From the NCBI GenBank assembly GCA_018398765.1, contig JAHBMJ010005951.1, positions 403-27,902 of the forward strand: a DNA stretch of 27,500 nucleotides. Direction: 5' to 3'. Shown here piece after piece: positions 1 to 12,625 of the stretch. Source of the DNA: Chromera velia (taxonomy: Eukaryota > Sar > Chromeraceae). The first letter of the stretch is position 1; the number at the start of each line of letters is the position of its first letter. The notes under the pieces are model-generated. The model was not told the DNA's origin and searched no databases. It saw nothing but the letters and a program-made list of their open reading frames with translations. The translations under genes were made by a program, and so were the position numbers.

Positions 1-1752
1 AAAGAGGCTGAAATTCGGAAGCCAATCAGGCAGGCAAAGAGGCCGAGATTCGGAAGGCAGCCAGGCAGGCAAAGAGGCCGAAATTCGGAAGGCAATCAGG
101 CAGGCAAAGAAGCCGAAATTCGGAAGGCAGTCAGGCAGGCAAAGAGGCCGAAATTCGGTCCATCATTCGGAAGGTAGACAGGCACGCTAAGAGGCCGAAA
201 TTTGGAAGGCAGTCAGGCAGGCAAAGAGACCGAAATTTGCAAGGCGGTAAGGCAGGCAAAGAGGCCGAGATTCGGAAGGCAATCAGGCAGGCAAAGAGGC
301 CAAAATTCGGAAGGCAATCAAGCAGGCAAAGAGGCCGAGATTCGGAAGGCAATCAGGCAGGCAAAGAGGCCGAAAGTCGGAAGGCAATCAGGCAGGCAAA
401 GAGGCCGAAAGTCGGAAGCCAATCAGGCAGGCAAAGAGGCCAAAATTCGGAAGGCAATCAGGCAGGCAAAGAGGCCGAGATTCAGAAGGCAATCAGGCAG
501 GCAAAGAGGCCGAGATTCGGAAGGCAATCAGGCAGGCAAAGAGGCCGAAAGTCGGAAGGCAATCACGCAGGCAAAGAGGCCAAAATTCGGAACGCAGTCA
601 GGCAGGTAAAGAGGCCGAGATTGGAACGCAATCACGCAGGCAAAGGGGCCGAGATTCGGAAGGCAGTCAGGCAGGCAAAGAGGCCGAAATTCGGAACACA
701 GTCAAGCAGGTAAAGAGGCCGAGATTGGGAACGCAATCACGCAGGCAAAGAGGCCGAGATTCGGAAGGCAGTCAGGCAGGCAAACAGGCTGAAATTCGGA
801 AGGCAATCACGCAGGCAAAGAGGCCAAAATGCAGAAGGCAATCAGGGCCGCAGTGAGGCCGAAATTCGGAAGGCAATCACGCAGGCAAAGAGGCCAAAAT
901 GCGGAAGGCAATCAGGGCGGTAAAGAGGCCGAGATTGGGAACGCAATCACGCAGGCAAAGAGGCCGAGATTCGGTGGGCAGTCAGGCAGGCGAAGAGGCC
1001 GAAATTCGGAACGCAGTCAGGCAGGTAAAGAGGCCGAGATTGGGAACGCAATCACGCAGGCAAAGAGGCCGAGATTCGGAAGGCAATCAGGGCCGCAGTG
1101 AGGCCGAAATTCGGAAGGCAATCACGCAGGCAAAGAGGCCGAAATTCGGAACGCAGTCAGGCAGGTAAAGAGGCCGAGATTGGGAACGCAATCACGCAGG
1201 CAAAGAGGCCGAGATTCGGAAGGCAGTCAGGCGGGCAAAGAGGCCGAAATGCAGAAGGCAATCAGGCAGGCAAAGACGCAAAAATGCAGAAGGCAGTCAG
1301 GCAGGCAAAGAGGCCGAAATTCGGAAGGCAATCAGGCAGGCAAAGAGGCCAAAATGCGGAAGCCAATCAGGCAGGCAAAGAGGCCGAGATTCGGAAGGCA
1401 ATCAGGCAGGCAGTGAGGCCGAAATTCGGAAGGCAATCACGCAGGCAAAGAGGCCGAAATGCGGAAGGCAATCAGGCAGGCAAAGAGGCCGAGATTCGGA
1501 AGGCAATCAGGCAGGCAAAGAGGCCGAAATTCGGAAGGCAATCAGGCAGGCAAAGAAGCCGAAATTCGGAAGGCAATCACGCAGGCAAGGAGGCCGAATT
1601 CGGTCCATCATTCGGAAGGCAGACAGGCACGCTAAGAGGCCGAAATTTGGAAGGCAGTCAGGCAGGCAAAGAGGCCGAAATTGGGAAGGCAATCAGGCAG
1701 GCAAAGATACCAAAATTGGGAAGGCAATGAGGCAGGCAAAGAGGCCGAGATC
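1..1752. repeat. 35-bp minisatellite array, about 50 copies
   Basis: A tandem array with a 35-bp period fills the left end and continues beyond the window. Each unit has a GCAGGCAAAGAGGCC core followed by a near-palindromic CCGAAATTCGG. Units vary at a few fixed places (AATCAGG/AGTCAGG/AATCACG; GAAATT/GAGATT/AAAATG), and the variants recur in blocks, so there is higher-order structure. One distinctive variant with TCCATCATTCGG followed by GACAGGCACGCTAAGAGG occurs near 159-200 and again near 1603-1645. The unit has no stop codon in most frames, so long open frames exist on both strands. Because 35 is not a multiple of three, each frame steps through all three readings. I treat these as non-coding. 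Confidence 0.95.
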
Positions 1753-2097
1753 CAGCCAACCGTCCGTCGATGCAAAAAGAAGCAAACAGGGAAGAAGGAG
1801 ACGGGCAGATAGAACGCAGGCGAGCGTGGTGAAAAGAGAAACTCAAAAACGCAAGAAGGGGACGGGCAGAGAAAACGTAGACGAGCGTGCTGAAAAAGAA
1901 AAGAAACAGAAAGGCAAGAAGGAGCTTTGAACTCATGGAGTCAAGATATTCAAGCAGGGGGAGACGACAAGGAATTGGCAGCAGACCTTTGTATTATTTA
2001 GCACTTGAGTCCGCACCTTGAGCAGCCTGCGAAGTTCCGCAGCGGAAACTCGATCCAGCCAACCATTCGTCGAAGCAAAAACAAGGAAGTCAAGGTC
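1749..2097. repeat. Degenerate repeats flanking the minisatellite
   Basis: Immediately right of the array a roughly 60-bp block with the core GACGGGCAGA...CGAGCGTG.TGAAAA occurs twice (about 1792-1852 and 1853-1915). A separate segment starting GATCCAGCCAACC occurs at 1749-1795 and, diverged, at 2051-2097 (GTCGA.GCAAAAA conserved in both). No protein is recognisable. Confidence 0.6.
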
Positions 2098-2357
2098 TTT
2101 TTCCGGATAAGCTTCCCGGTGCGCAACAGGTATCTTACAGATCAAGCAACAACAGTGACGATGTCACAAAAAGACAGAAAACACAACTCTGGTCTCAAAG
2201 GCCTATCTGATGTGCCGCTCAAAAAAGGTTGCCTGCTTTGTGCACTGCAGGGCTGAAAGCAATTTGCTGTGAGCGAAACGTACACCGATATACGGGAAGC
2301 TGTCGAAATCGGGGTACAACTGCACTGCATGCGGGGCACGCGCGCGCGAATTAATTA

Positions 2358-2429
2358 ATTTTCTTGAGGGGACGCGGCATGCATGAAAAAACCCTCAATC
2401 ATCATTTTCTTGAGGGTTCGTGGATGCAT
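2358..2429. repeat. Paired direct repeat with internal hairpin
   Basis: ATTTTCTTGAGGG followed by a diverged CG.GG.ATGCAT tail occurs at about 2358-2383 and again at about 2404-2428. Between and overlapping them, AACCCTCAA (2390-2398) pairs perfectly with TTGAGGGTT (2410-2418) around an 11-nt loop. The layout, a direct repeat around inverted sequence, echoes the intronic inserts described elsewhere in this window. Confidence 0.55.
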
Positions 2430-2460
2430 AGATTATTTTTGGAACAATTTTAACGAATTA

Positions 2461-2510
2461 ACGCACGCACGCAGCCACGCACGCAGCCACGCACGCACGC
2501 ACGCACGCAG
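2461..2510. repeat. (CGCA)n/(CGCAGCCA)n microsatellite
   Basis: A short run of CGCA tetranucleotides with interspersed CAGC units, directly visible. No coding role is supported. Confidence 0.85.
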
Positions 2511-5052
2511 GAACAGAGTCCGTGAGGGTATGCGGGTCGAGGTTTCGCGGGCTCACCATTTATTTCAATACGCGTTGATATGCGTATATTCATTGGCAAC
2601 TAGATTGGCAATGCATTGGCTAGTGCATTGGTACAATAAAGGACCAGACATATATTGTAGCATATATTACATAATTACTAGCATAATTAATCTGGCCCAT
2701 TATCTCAGTAAATTTATCTGGGAATGAATGAATTTATGAATCAATGAACATTCAGGCTCCGTCCCAGCCGATACATTGTAAGTTGTATAGGGAACACAGA
2801 CATGGTGATACGGCCTAGGATGTGACCTCGATACTTTTTTCTGCAAGGTCTTTTATGATGCATACCAGGGGGTCAGATGCTTGCATGCACGCACTTTCGA
2901 TCTCTTTAATTCCTCTTACATCTCTGTCTGTCTCGATCTCTCTTTCCCACGTCTCTGTGCCTCCGTCTATCTGTACATCCACGCGCTCTTCTTCTTCAAT
3001 GAATTCGTTTGATCCTCTTCCAGCGGCTCGGCTCGATTGATGCTGCCTTAAATTTCTTCTTCTTTCTCTTCCTCACTAGCGATGCTTGCCTTTTCTTGAG
3101 AATTTCACCGCGACGGCAAGGAGATAGAAGGTGGTCGGAGGAAACGAATCAGGTTCGAGAGGACGAATGCATAGCATGACGAGAGGAAGGCTAACGAGGC
3201 CCTCTCATCCATCCAGTCAACGGCGAAGCGATTTGGACCTACCTTTCGATCGGGTCTTCTCATCTCTCTTCTCCTTTTTTCCCCCTCCTCTCTTTCCTCT
3301 GAAGACAGGCAGGCCAAAGACGGAATGGCGTGTCGATATTTTCCTTTTTTTGTCTCTTTTTCGCTCATTCATCCAATTCTTTCATGCGTGTCTGCGCGTC
3401 TTTGCGAATTCAGACATGCATGCATGCACGGTACATTCATTCATTCATTCATGCATTCAAACAGGCAGGAAGGCATTCATCGTCATCACATCACCATCCA
3501 TTGACGCACGCAGAGGTAGGTGGAACCTCTGCACTGACTGCATGAATAATACTTAAGAAAGGTACACGGGGCCGATCCCGCTCAAATTCGAGAAAGAAAA
3601 TGGTGATCGAGAGAGAGTCGTTCAAGCTCAGTTCACGATTCGTCAACGAAAAAACAAAAGTTGACTACGGGAGGGAAAGGGAAACAGATGCTATGCTCCC
3701 GCAAGCGTGTGCGTAAATGTGAGTGCAAGCAGACAGAAGGTCGGGCAGGCTCTCCCAAGCTTCTTTCTTTTGGGGCTCCCCCCCCCATCTTTTCTCCGCC
3801 CTCCCTCCCTCCCCGCTCGTTCCTCCCCCTCTTACCAGTCTGCCTCATGCCTGCCAGGTCTGTTTGACCGACACGCAAAGAAAGTGACTTCAATGCAAGA
3901 GAAGAAGAAACTCACGCAGGAACAGAAAAAAAAAAACAGAGCGACCAGCGGGACAAGAGTCCGGTCATGCAATCAAAACTTGGTTCCAAGGTTGGATCGA
4001 TGAATGAAAAAGGAAAAGGAAAGAAAATCTGTCCCACCAGACGTGACGAACTCCTCTCCTTTTGTGCCAAGAGGGAGGAGGAAAAAGGAAAGTCTGTGTT
4101 TTTGTGAGAATGTTCCATTGGTTCTAAAACCACTGACTGAATGAGAAGGATGACGGTAATCTTCCTCCTATTTCCATCAAGAGAGAGGAGGGGGGGGGTG
4201 GTTGGGTGCCAGAAAGAGCAGGAGAGAAAGGTGACTGACTACAGACGGAAAGGAATTCAAAAGTCGTCCGTTTCGATTCGATTGGGGGCAGAGGAGGAAG
4301 AGGAAGGAATAGAAGGAAGGAGGGACAAACAAAGAAAGAGGGACTGCCAGGGGGGGGAGAAGAGGGAGGGCGCAACGGAAGCAGACTGAAGGAAGGAGCA
4401 TCATGCATGCACATACAGACATCATGCATCGAGCCCCTTCTGTTCTTTTGGGCAGACATGCAGTGAATGAATTCGACAAACAAACACTCGACGCATCATC
4501 CTGTAAGTGGAGCTGCATGGAAGGAGCATCTCATTTATTTATTTTCTGATGCACTCACTGAATTTCTGTCTGCCTCCAACATTGCAGCCGCCCCCCCGTC
4601 CGACCCGAATCAAGCGAGAGCCTACATGTCTAAACCCCTGCATGCGAGCGAGCCCGCTTAATTCCTCGAGTCGAAAAGAGAATAGAAGAAAAGAAAGGAG
4701 GAAGAACAGAAGGACAGGCACTTAATGACAAAAGAAAAAGAGGAGAGGCAGCTAGGGCATGAGAGAGAAAAGAGCTGTCTGTCTTCCTTTTTTACGATCA
4801 CTCCTCCAGTCCAATGACTCTTTCTGTGTGAGAGTGGGGGAGGATCATAACCGTTCCATCCTTTCGTACAGTTCGAATTGTCTTCCAGGCAGCGCCCGGA
4901 CTCTCATGCAGACAGCTCCTTCTTCTCTTCTTGCTGCCACATGCATTTGCTTCAATTGAGAAAGCTCTATGTTTCTTTCTTTCCTTACCATTTGGATTTT
5001 CTTCTCGTCATTGTCATTTCCTCTTTTGTGTGCTCTCTCTTTCACTTCCTTC

Positions 5053-5262
5053 TTACTTTCCCTCAGCGCCCTTCGCCCTCTTCTCTTCGATGGCAGCCTG
5101 TCCTGCAGCGAGACGAGCCACGGGAACTCTGAAAGGACTGCACGAGACGTAGTGGAGACCCAGCCGGTGAAAGAACTTTACTCCCCTGGCCTCGCCTCCG
5201 TGCTCTCCGCAGATTCCGCACTTGATCCCGGGGCGGCTCTTGTTGCCCCTCTCCATTGCGAT

Positions 5263-5299
<37 letters not shown>

Positions 5300-5334
5300 T
5301 AGATAGATAGATAGACGGTCACACGGACATAGAT

Positions 5335-5369
<35 letters not shown>

Positions 5370-8300
5370 GATAGATAGATAGACGGTCACACGGACATAG
5401 ATAAGTACACACACACACACACACACACAAGCACGCACTCCAATAACAGTCGCTGGACTTCACAATGAGGACAGCAGGTGGATGATCCACCGGCTCATCA
5501 GACCAAGCCTTTCTGAATGAACGACCGAGAGAGAGACTTCATGGACATATGATTGAACGGCTCATGAACGAGTGAACAACAGCGGTCTGACCAAACATCC
5601 CAATTAAATCGACCACTTTCATCCATTGAATGTTTCTCTCACAAATATGCACCCGCTCCCCAATTCACACGTAAACACATTGATACGAAAAGGTGGGCGA
5701 GCTAAAAGAAACCAAAATCAGAGAGAAAAGCCAACCGACGCACCTTGACAAGCTCCCCGACACCTGTCTGGTCGACGGTCTGGAAGGGGTCGAAATCGAG
5801 GATCTGTTTCACCTGCCCGTCTGTGAACTCAACACCCTGCAGACCGGTAGGCAGAAAGGCGCACACGCATACAGGGAGGCAGACGAAACGGAGACCAGCC
5901 TGAGGAATTCTTGGGTACTCTACCCAGGGGTACAGAACAAAACAAGAAAGTCTCAAGAGACCGGAAGAGGAGACCGAATGGCGTGAAATTTCAAAGCAAC
6001 AAAAGGTACCAGTCTATCGGCCGAAAAGGAGTTCAGAATGAAGACAGTACAGTGCGCCCACGCAGAATTACCTCTACGAACGAGAATTAAAGAAGAGACG
6101 AACTGCAGCGATAGGACCAAAACGGAAATAAAAGTCCCAGCCACTCACTCACTCACCTGAGTGTAGACGGGAAGGAACGAGTTGGCGTCGTCTCTGGACA
6201 TTCCGAAAGTGCACTGCATGGACGCATAGACGATGAGGGAGGCAGGCAAGGACCGGCGGCACATTTTCGATCCGACGGATTTTGTGCGTTGAAATCTCAA
6301 ACAAACAAATCAACCACCGATCGAGAGAGAACCGAGTGGGACCTGGGGCATGACCAGCTCTCTCTACTTCTACGGTGGAGTGAAAGCGCGTCTCCACACA
6401 CACACACACACACACATCAAAAGAGCTCTTCCTTTCTCACTGATCAACCTTCTTGATTTCTCTTTCTTTTATTTCATTCCTCTCCTCCGCTTCCCTCAGA
6501 GTGTCTCTACTGACCGACCTGTGTGAGATCGTTGGTGCCGGCATTTATTTTGATGCATTCATTTTCATACAGAAGACTAAATGCAAACACTGACCTGTGT
6601 GAGATCGTTGGTGCCGGCATTTATTTTCATACAGAATTCTTTTTCAGGGAGCGTATAAATAAATGCAAACACGGACCTGTGTGAGATCGTTGGTGCCGAA
6701 AGAGAAGTACTCAGCACTCTCGGCCAGCTGCTCTGCCTGGAGGGCGCCTCTGGGCACTTCAATCATTGTGCCTGCAGGGAGTCAGACAGGCAAATAGATA
6801 GATTCGCAGGAGTTGTTTGTTTTAATTCAACACACTGAGTAAAGAGGAGAAGTATGGATACTTGTTTGAGTGTGTAGGACAACCCAATGTGCGTCGTCTC
6901 TCCAAACACGGGAGGGCGCATAAGCGTTCCGAATCAAACGCACTCTTTCCTTCTTATTTTCGCGTTTACGGAAACGCCTGACGGATCCTCAAGACCCCTC
7001 TTTTGAAGGAAAGACGATGGATGCAACCGCAGACAGATACTTACAAGTGTTGCACTGCCCCCTCAAAAAGTACAACAGAGCGAAGAAAGAAAAAAGCCAC
7101 CGACTGACCGATCTTGTGAGGCACCTCGGCTCCCATCTTCTCGAAGACTCTCTTGGTTGTCTGCTGGATCAATCCCTTCTGGTGGTCCAGTTCCTTCTTG
7201 TCACCGACCTGCAGGGGTTTGGAGTCGTGCGGGAGAGGGACAGAGAGAGACGAGGGCATGGGCATCAAAGGAAAAACAAAGACAGAAAGGAGGAAGGAAG
7301 GAAGGAAGGAAGCAGGGAAGAAAGAACGAAAGAAAGAATGAAAGAAAGAAAGGAGACGGAGGAGATTTGCCAAGAAGACCAGAGTGGGTACCTCCACGCA
7401 TGCAAAAGAGACTCTGCTGACACAAACAGAGGCCGCGCGACTGGAAGGAATCAGAGAGAGAAACTAAGCGAAGAGAGGAAAAAAAGCGAATGAAGGAAAG
7501 ACCAACGGACGGAGGGACTGACCAATGGAACCATCACCTCAGGGAACACCTGAATGCCCTCCTGCTGGGCCTCCACTGCTGCCTGGAAGATGGCCTCGAC
7601 CTGCAGGCAGGCAGGCAGGCAGGCAGACAACAAGATTGTTCATTCATTTATTCGTGTGTGTTTGTTTGTTGTTTGAATTCCTTTCTATCCAGTAGTCCTC
7701 TTGGGGTTGAAGGGTCGATTGGTTCATTGATTCATTGGTTGAAGAAATGAAAGGGAGAATCAATGAGACAGAGGGGAAAAAATAAAAGCAGAAAAAATGA
7801 ATATGCAGGGAGGGACGGACGGAGGGAGGGAGGGACACTGGGAGTCAGTCCTTGGAGAGGTTTTGCGGAATGATGGAAAGAGATGGGAGAGGAATGAAGG
7901 TTGCATTTTGACAAGAAGGTTCTGTAGATGATGGGGGCATTCTGATTGATAGATGATACAGGCAACCCGTTGGGTGCCTCTCCTCCTCTTTGGCATCCAT
8001 TTTTCTTTTGCAGGAGCAGGTATTTGGCCTCCTGACAGAAAAAGTAATGTACAAACAAACAAAAATACGAACAGACCTACCTACCTGCATTTCTGTGAGG
8101 TAGGGGTAGCAGATACCGAGACGGCACCCTCTGTGTCCCAGCATCGGGTTGGCCTCTCGGAGAGAATCTGCAAGCAAACATTCAAGGCATGCAAGCACTC
8201 GTTTTGTTCATCTGTGGCATGGCTTTTTTGTGGGAGCTTCCGTGCTCGATGTGCAGCTCAGCTGACTCTCTATTCATGGGACTTCACGCGTTTCATCTCA

Positions 8301-10014
8301 TTGCTTTTTCGCCGTGAAAGATACGCATTTCTGTTTGTTCTTCTTCGTCGCTCTAGCCTGCTTTTCTCTGTCTCCCTCCAACTTCCTTCTCTCTCTGCAC
8401 CTGTCACACTCATTTTGCACACTATCCGTATCTTGAATTATTCATTCACGTACATCTTTCTTTCTTTCTTTCTTTCTTTTTTTCTTTTTTCTTTCTTTCT
8501 TTCTTTCTTTCTTTTTTTTTTCTTCCTTCCTTCCTTCCTTCCTTCTTTTACGTTCCATTCCCCTTCTTTTCCCTTCCCTCACTTCCCGAACTGCTGCCAC
8601 TGCACGCTTTCTATGGCTGCATTGCTGACCTGCGACTGCCTCCAATTCGTCAGTGGAGACGCCCATCTCTGCCCTGAGCTCCTCGAACTCTCTCTTCGAG
8701 TGGGGCAAGAACTCATGCAGAGGGGGGTCCAGGAGACGGATCTGCAGCCATCCTTACACAAACATAAAGAGAGAGAGAAAAGGATGCAACCCGGCCAGAA
8801 GCAAAACATAACATGATCTGTTGGTCTGCTGTGTGAATAAGTAATGGTCTTCCCCTATGACTCAAATTTCACAAAGACAGACAGGCGACCGAAGAAGACA
8901 AGGTCGTCCTTCATGTGACGACTTTAAAGGGTCATGAAAAACTCAAGAGAACACTCTTGATTCAACCTTGCACGCTGACTGACTGACTGACTGACTGACT
9001 TAGTGACTGACTGACTGACTGACTGACGGACGGACGTTGACGGGAAGTCCGTCCATGATCTTGAAGATCGCCTTGAAGTCTGCCTTCTGGAAGGGGAGCA
9101 GCTTCGCGACAGCCTCTCTGCGGTCCTCCTCTGCGGTGCTGCAGGAGAATCAAGAGAAATCGGTTGAACATGCACAAGGACCAGATGTGCAGACGATACA
9201 CAGACAGGGGAGGTGCATCAATTGTGCATGCATCTGGGTGATCATTTCTTTTTTTTGCTTGAGACAACTTTTTCGGGCAGCGGTTTGGAAGGTAGAGAAG
9301 GAAGGGAGAAGAGGCATGTCTTGCTTTCACTTCTTCGTTTCGTCCTTTGCTCAGTCATCCGGATGTTTCTCCAGTTCTACTTTCCCTTCACTTTTCTGGA
9401 CGACGGAATCTCAACACCTTTCTTTGCAAAGGACGGAAGAAGTGATTTCGTCTCAATGAACAGTCAACAGACCAACCTGAAGAGCATCTTTCGGACTTCA
9501 AGGAGTCTCTTCTTCTCCATGAACATGTGCTCCGTCCGAACGAGGCCGATGCCCTGAGCTCCGAATGCACGAGCGACCTGGGTGTCGTCCGGGGTGTCGG
9601 CGTTGGTTCGCACCTGCAGGATTGGAGTGATCGAACAGAGGGAGGGAGTGAGAACGACCGCCGAGAGAGAGGTCTTTTTTCGGGTAAAAAGAGGAGTGGG
9701 TGTGTACATGATTTTCTTTTGCTGCTCTGTCTTCTCGACAGGGTAAACGGGGGAAATCCCGTCCTTTGAGACGAGACGAGACCGACTGAGAGAGAGCTAC
9801 ATAACGAGAGCGAGAAAGAGAAACAGACTGACTGACATCCAGTCTTCTGTGTTTGTCCGCCAAGTCCATCAGAGTTGCGTACTGCTGGTAGGTCTCGGAC
9901 TCCTCTGGGGACATCGACTTGTCCATCAGAACCTGACAGAAGGCAACCAAGAAGTAGGAAAGGAGGAGAGGAATTATGGCAATGGAGGGCAAGGTCTTGT
10001 TAGTTCCCACCGAC

Positions 10015-10045
<31 letters not shown>

Positions 10046-10433
10046 AGGAAAGAAAGAAAGAAAGGCATGACAGAGAGACAGATACATAGAGAGGGATGGA
10101 AGAGAAGTCAGTTGAAGCTTGGGAGGGAAAGATGAAGCCTGGGAAACAGAGAGCGAGACAGACAGTGCGCAAAGATGGAGCAGAGAAGCGGTACCGGAAT
10201 GCCCCCGGTGCACATACAGACAGACCCAATTGCATGCCAACACGCACACAGCCAAACAAACAAAAGAGACTCACCAACCTGAAGGATCTCAGAGGGTCTT
10301 GTCCGAAGGGCATCGATGAAGACCTCGCCTGCAGGTTCGTTCAGCCAGCCACCATGCATTCAAACAAGCATGCATGAGAGGTGAAGGGAGACAATGACAG
10401 AGACAGATCATCTGTACACACAGACACACACAT

Positions 10434-10471
<38 letters not shown>

Positions 10472-12571
10472 CACAGACGCAGAGAGACCCGTGTAGTCTC
10501 AGGACAGGACGCGGAACGAAAATCAGTTTTGAGAGCCCCCCCCCCCAATGCACAGCACCAACCTGTGGAGCCGTCGATCGAGATCGGGTCGCCTGTCTTC
10601 AGGGTCTGTCCTGCAACCTGCAGGCAGGCACCAACAAAGGAAGGAAGAAAGGAAGGGGGGGGGGGCAGAGAAGAAACATATGGGTGGAAAGACGTGGAAG
10701 AACGGACATGCAAAAAGAAGAGAACCTCATTCTTTGTACCAACCAAGTCTTTCCACAGCGTTCTCGTGAAGCATCTTTCCATGCAGTCACGCACGCAACC
10801 GAAAGAAAGAAAGAAAGAAAGAAAGACAGAGCGCACCCACCCACCCACCCACCCCCCCACCTTTGCAGTTCCAGTCTCCTCATCGAAGGTGATCTCTGCG
10901 CACCCGCACACGCAGGGCTTCCCAAGGCCTCTGGCAACAACGGCAGCGTGAGAGGTGGCGCCTCCTCTCTGAGTCAGAATGCCCTGAGCAGCCACCATTC
11001 CTGCATGCATGGAAAAGTGTTTCATGCATGGAAAAGTGTTTCATTTCATACACACACACACACACACACACACACTTGTTTTTCGATGCTTTACCGAGGC
11101 TGGTGGTGTTTGCTTTGGAGAAAGAGCCCATGACCCTGGCCCGGCCAAAGGAAGAGGATGAATGAGAGGACAGAAAAGGAGAACCAGAAGAAACGAACCC
11201 AAGTGCCGACTGACTGACTGACGCACGAACACACAGACGACAGACCTGCGAAGTCCTCCGGGCTCGTCTCCTCTCTCAGGAGGACACACTTGATTCCCTT
11301 CTTTGCGAATTCAATGGCCTCCTTGGAGGTCATCGCAACCACACCAGAGGCAGCTCCGGGACCTGCCATCCCATGCAAAGCAATGCAACAGACAGACAGA
11401 CAGCCAATCTATATCGTCTTTTCTTTCCTTTTTCTCTTTCTTTCAGAAGACAGACAGACTATATGTAGAAGACAGACAGACAGACAGACAGAATCAATTA
11501 ATTCACAGTGAGTGAACCACAAGAGAGGGCATGAATGCATTTGCGTGTCTTTCTGTCTGTGTCAACGGAAACGAAGCGCGGCCTGGAAAAGGAGAGGAAG
11601 AGCGGGAGAGAGGAGCTGCACGCGTATGCTAAATTCTTCTAGAAGAAAGTCGCCTGGTCTTTTTTCACGGCTTCTCTCCTGTCACAAAGTTCAAGCGATT
11701 GCAAACCGAACGGGCCATCCTTTTATTGCGTCCAATCTCTCTAACATCATTTTGGCAGAGGCAGAGTCACAACCTAAACACTTACTCAGGTGCATGCAAA
11801 CATATTGGATGTACACGATGTGTTTCTGACTGACCTGCGTTGAGTCCTCTAGCGACCAGTTTGCCTTCCTTCTCGGCTTGTCTCTTGTCTGCACAGACAG
11901 GCATTTTTTTTTTTTTTTGCATGAAAGTAAATGCATGCACGGCTTGTCTCTTGTCTGCGCAGACAGGCAAACCCAAAAGAGATTCCCCAAATACAGGTAG
12001 GTTGGAGGAAAAGATGATACTTATAAGTTTGATTCGGCAGAAGGTCAGACTAAAAGAGAGAGCAGGAACTCATGGAGCTGAGAATGCTGGGAGAGAGTGA
12101 GGAAGAGAGAAAGCAAAATAGGGGGAGTGGCAAATCGCAAGGAAGTGGCAGGTATCTTCTATTGTTATCAAATGTTTCCTCTTCTCTTCACTTTCGAACA
12201 CAGAAAGACGGGAGGCAGGCAGGCAGAGAGACAGACTATAGAGAGACAGGCAGAGAGACAGACGGACCAGAATCGGCAAAGATGGGGAAGAGCAGCTGTG
12301 TGAGCTGAGAAGGTTCCACCCTCATCAGTGCCTCCTCTTCGTCGATGAGACCCTCCTTCAACATATCGTAAGCGACCTGCAGGCCAACCAAAGTACAGGC
12401 ACAAACAGAAGAAGAGTGTCTTATCATTTCAGCTGATGGCCTACTTATATTCCTTGCTTTCTTTCTACGCACTTGAAGAGGGAGGTACGTCATCAGAAAT
12501 CAGACAGTCAGGATAGAGGCAACGAAAAGACTGTAGCTTGAGAGCTACCCCTTTCCCTCCCTCTCTTTCTT

Positions 12572-12625
<54 letters not shown>

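Larger units (their letters stand above)
1931..5052. other. Intergenic region, no supported gene
   Basis: About 3.1 kb between the minisatellite flank and the end of the PPDK gene. It contains alternating CG near 2340, a hairpin at 2390-2418, a (CGCA)n run at 2461-2510, ATTC/TGCATGCA-type short repeats near 3418-3470, and purine- or pyrimidine-rich tracts (3700-3850, 4190-4380). The open frames here are short and low in complexity and match no family I know. The part nearest 5053 should include the PPDK 3' untranslated region. Confidence 0.6.

Noticed and set aside
202-1730. Long open frames through the 35-bp array encoding a basic repeat protein
   Set aside because: All forward frames and parts of the reverse strand are open simply because the unit lacks stops, and frames shift with small indels. 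There is no start context and no unique domain.
7953-8816. A 287-codon open frame on the plus strand
   Set aside because: It crosses PPDK exons 19 and 20 on the opposite strand and a (CTTT)n microsatellite giving poly-Phe/Ser. It is a shadow frame.
9498-10313. A 271-codon open frame on the minus strand treated as one exon
   Set aside because: It contains PPDK exon 16 in frame but also introns with (CTTT)n and (CAGT)n runs, and it leaves the PPDK frame at exon 17. The spliced model is far better supported.
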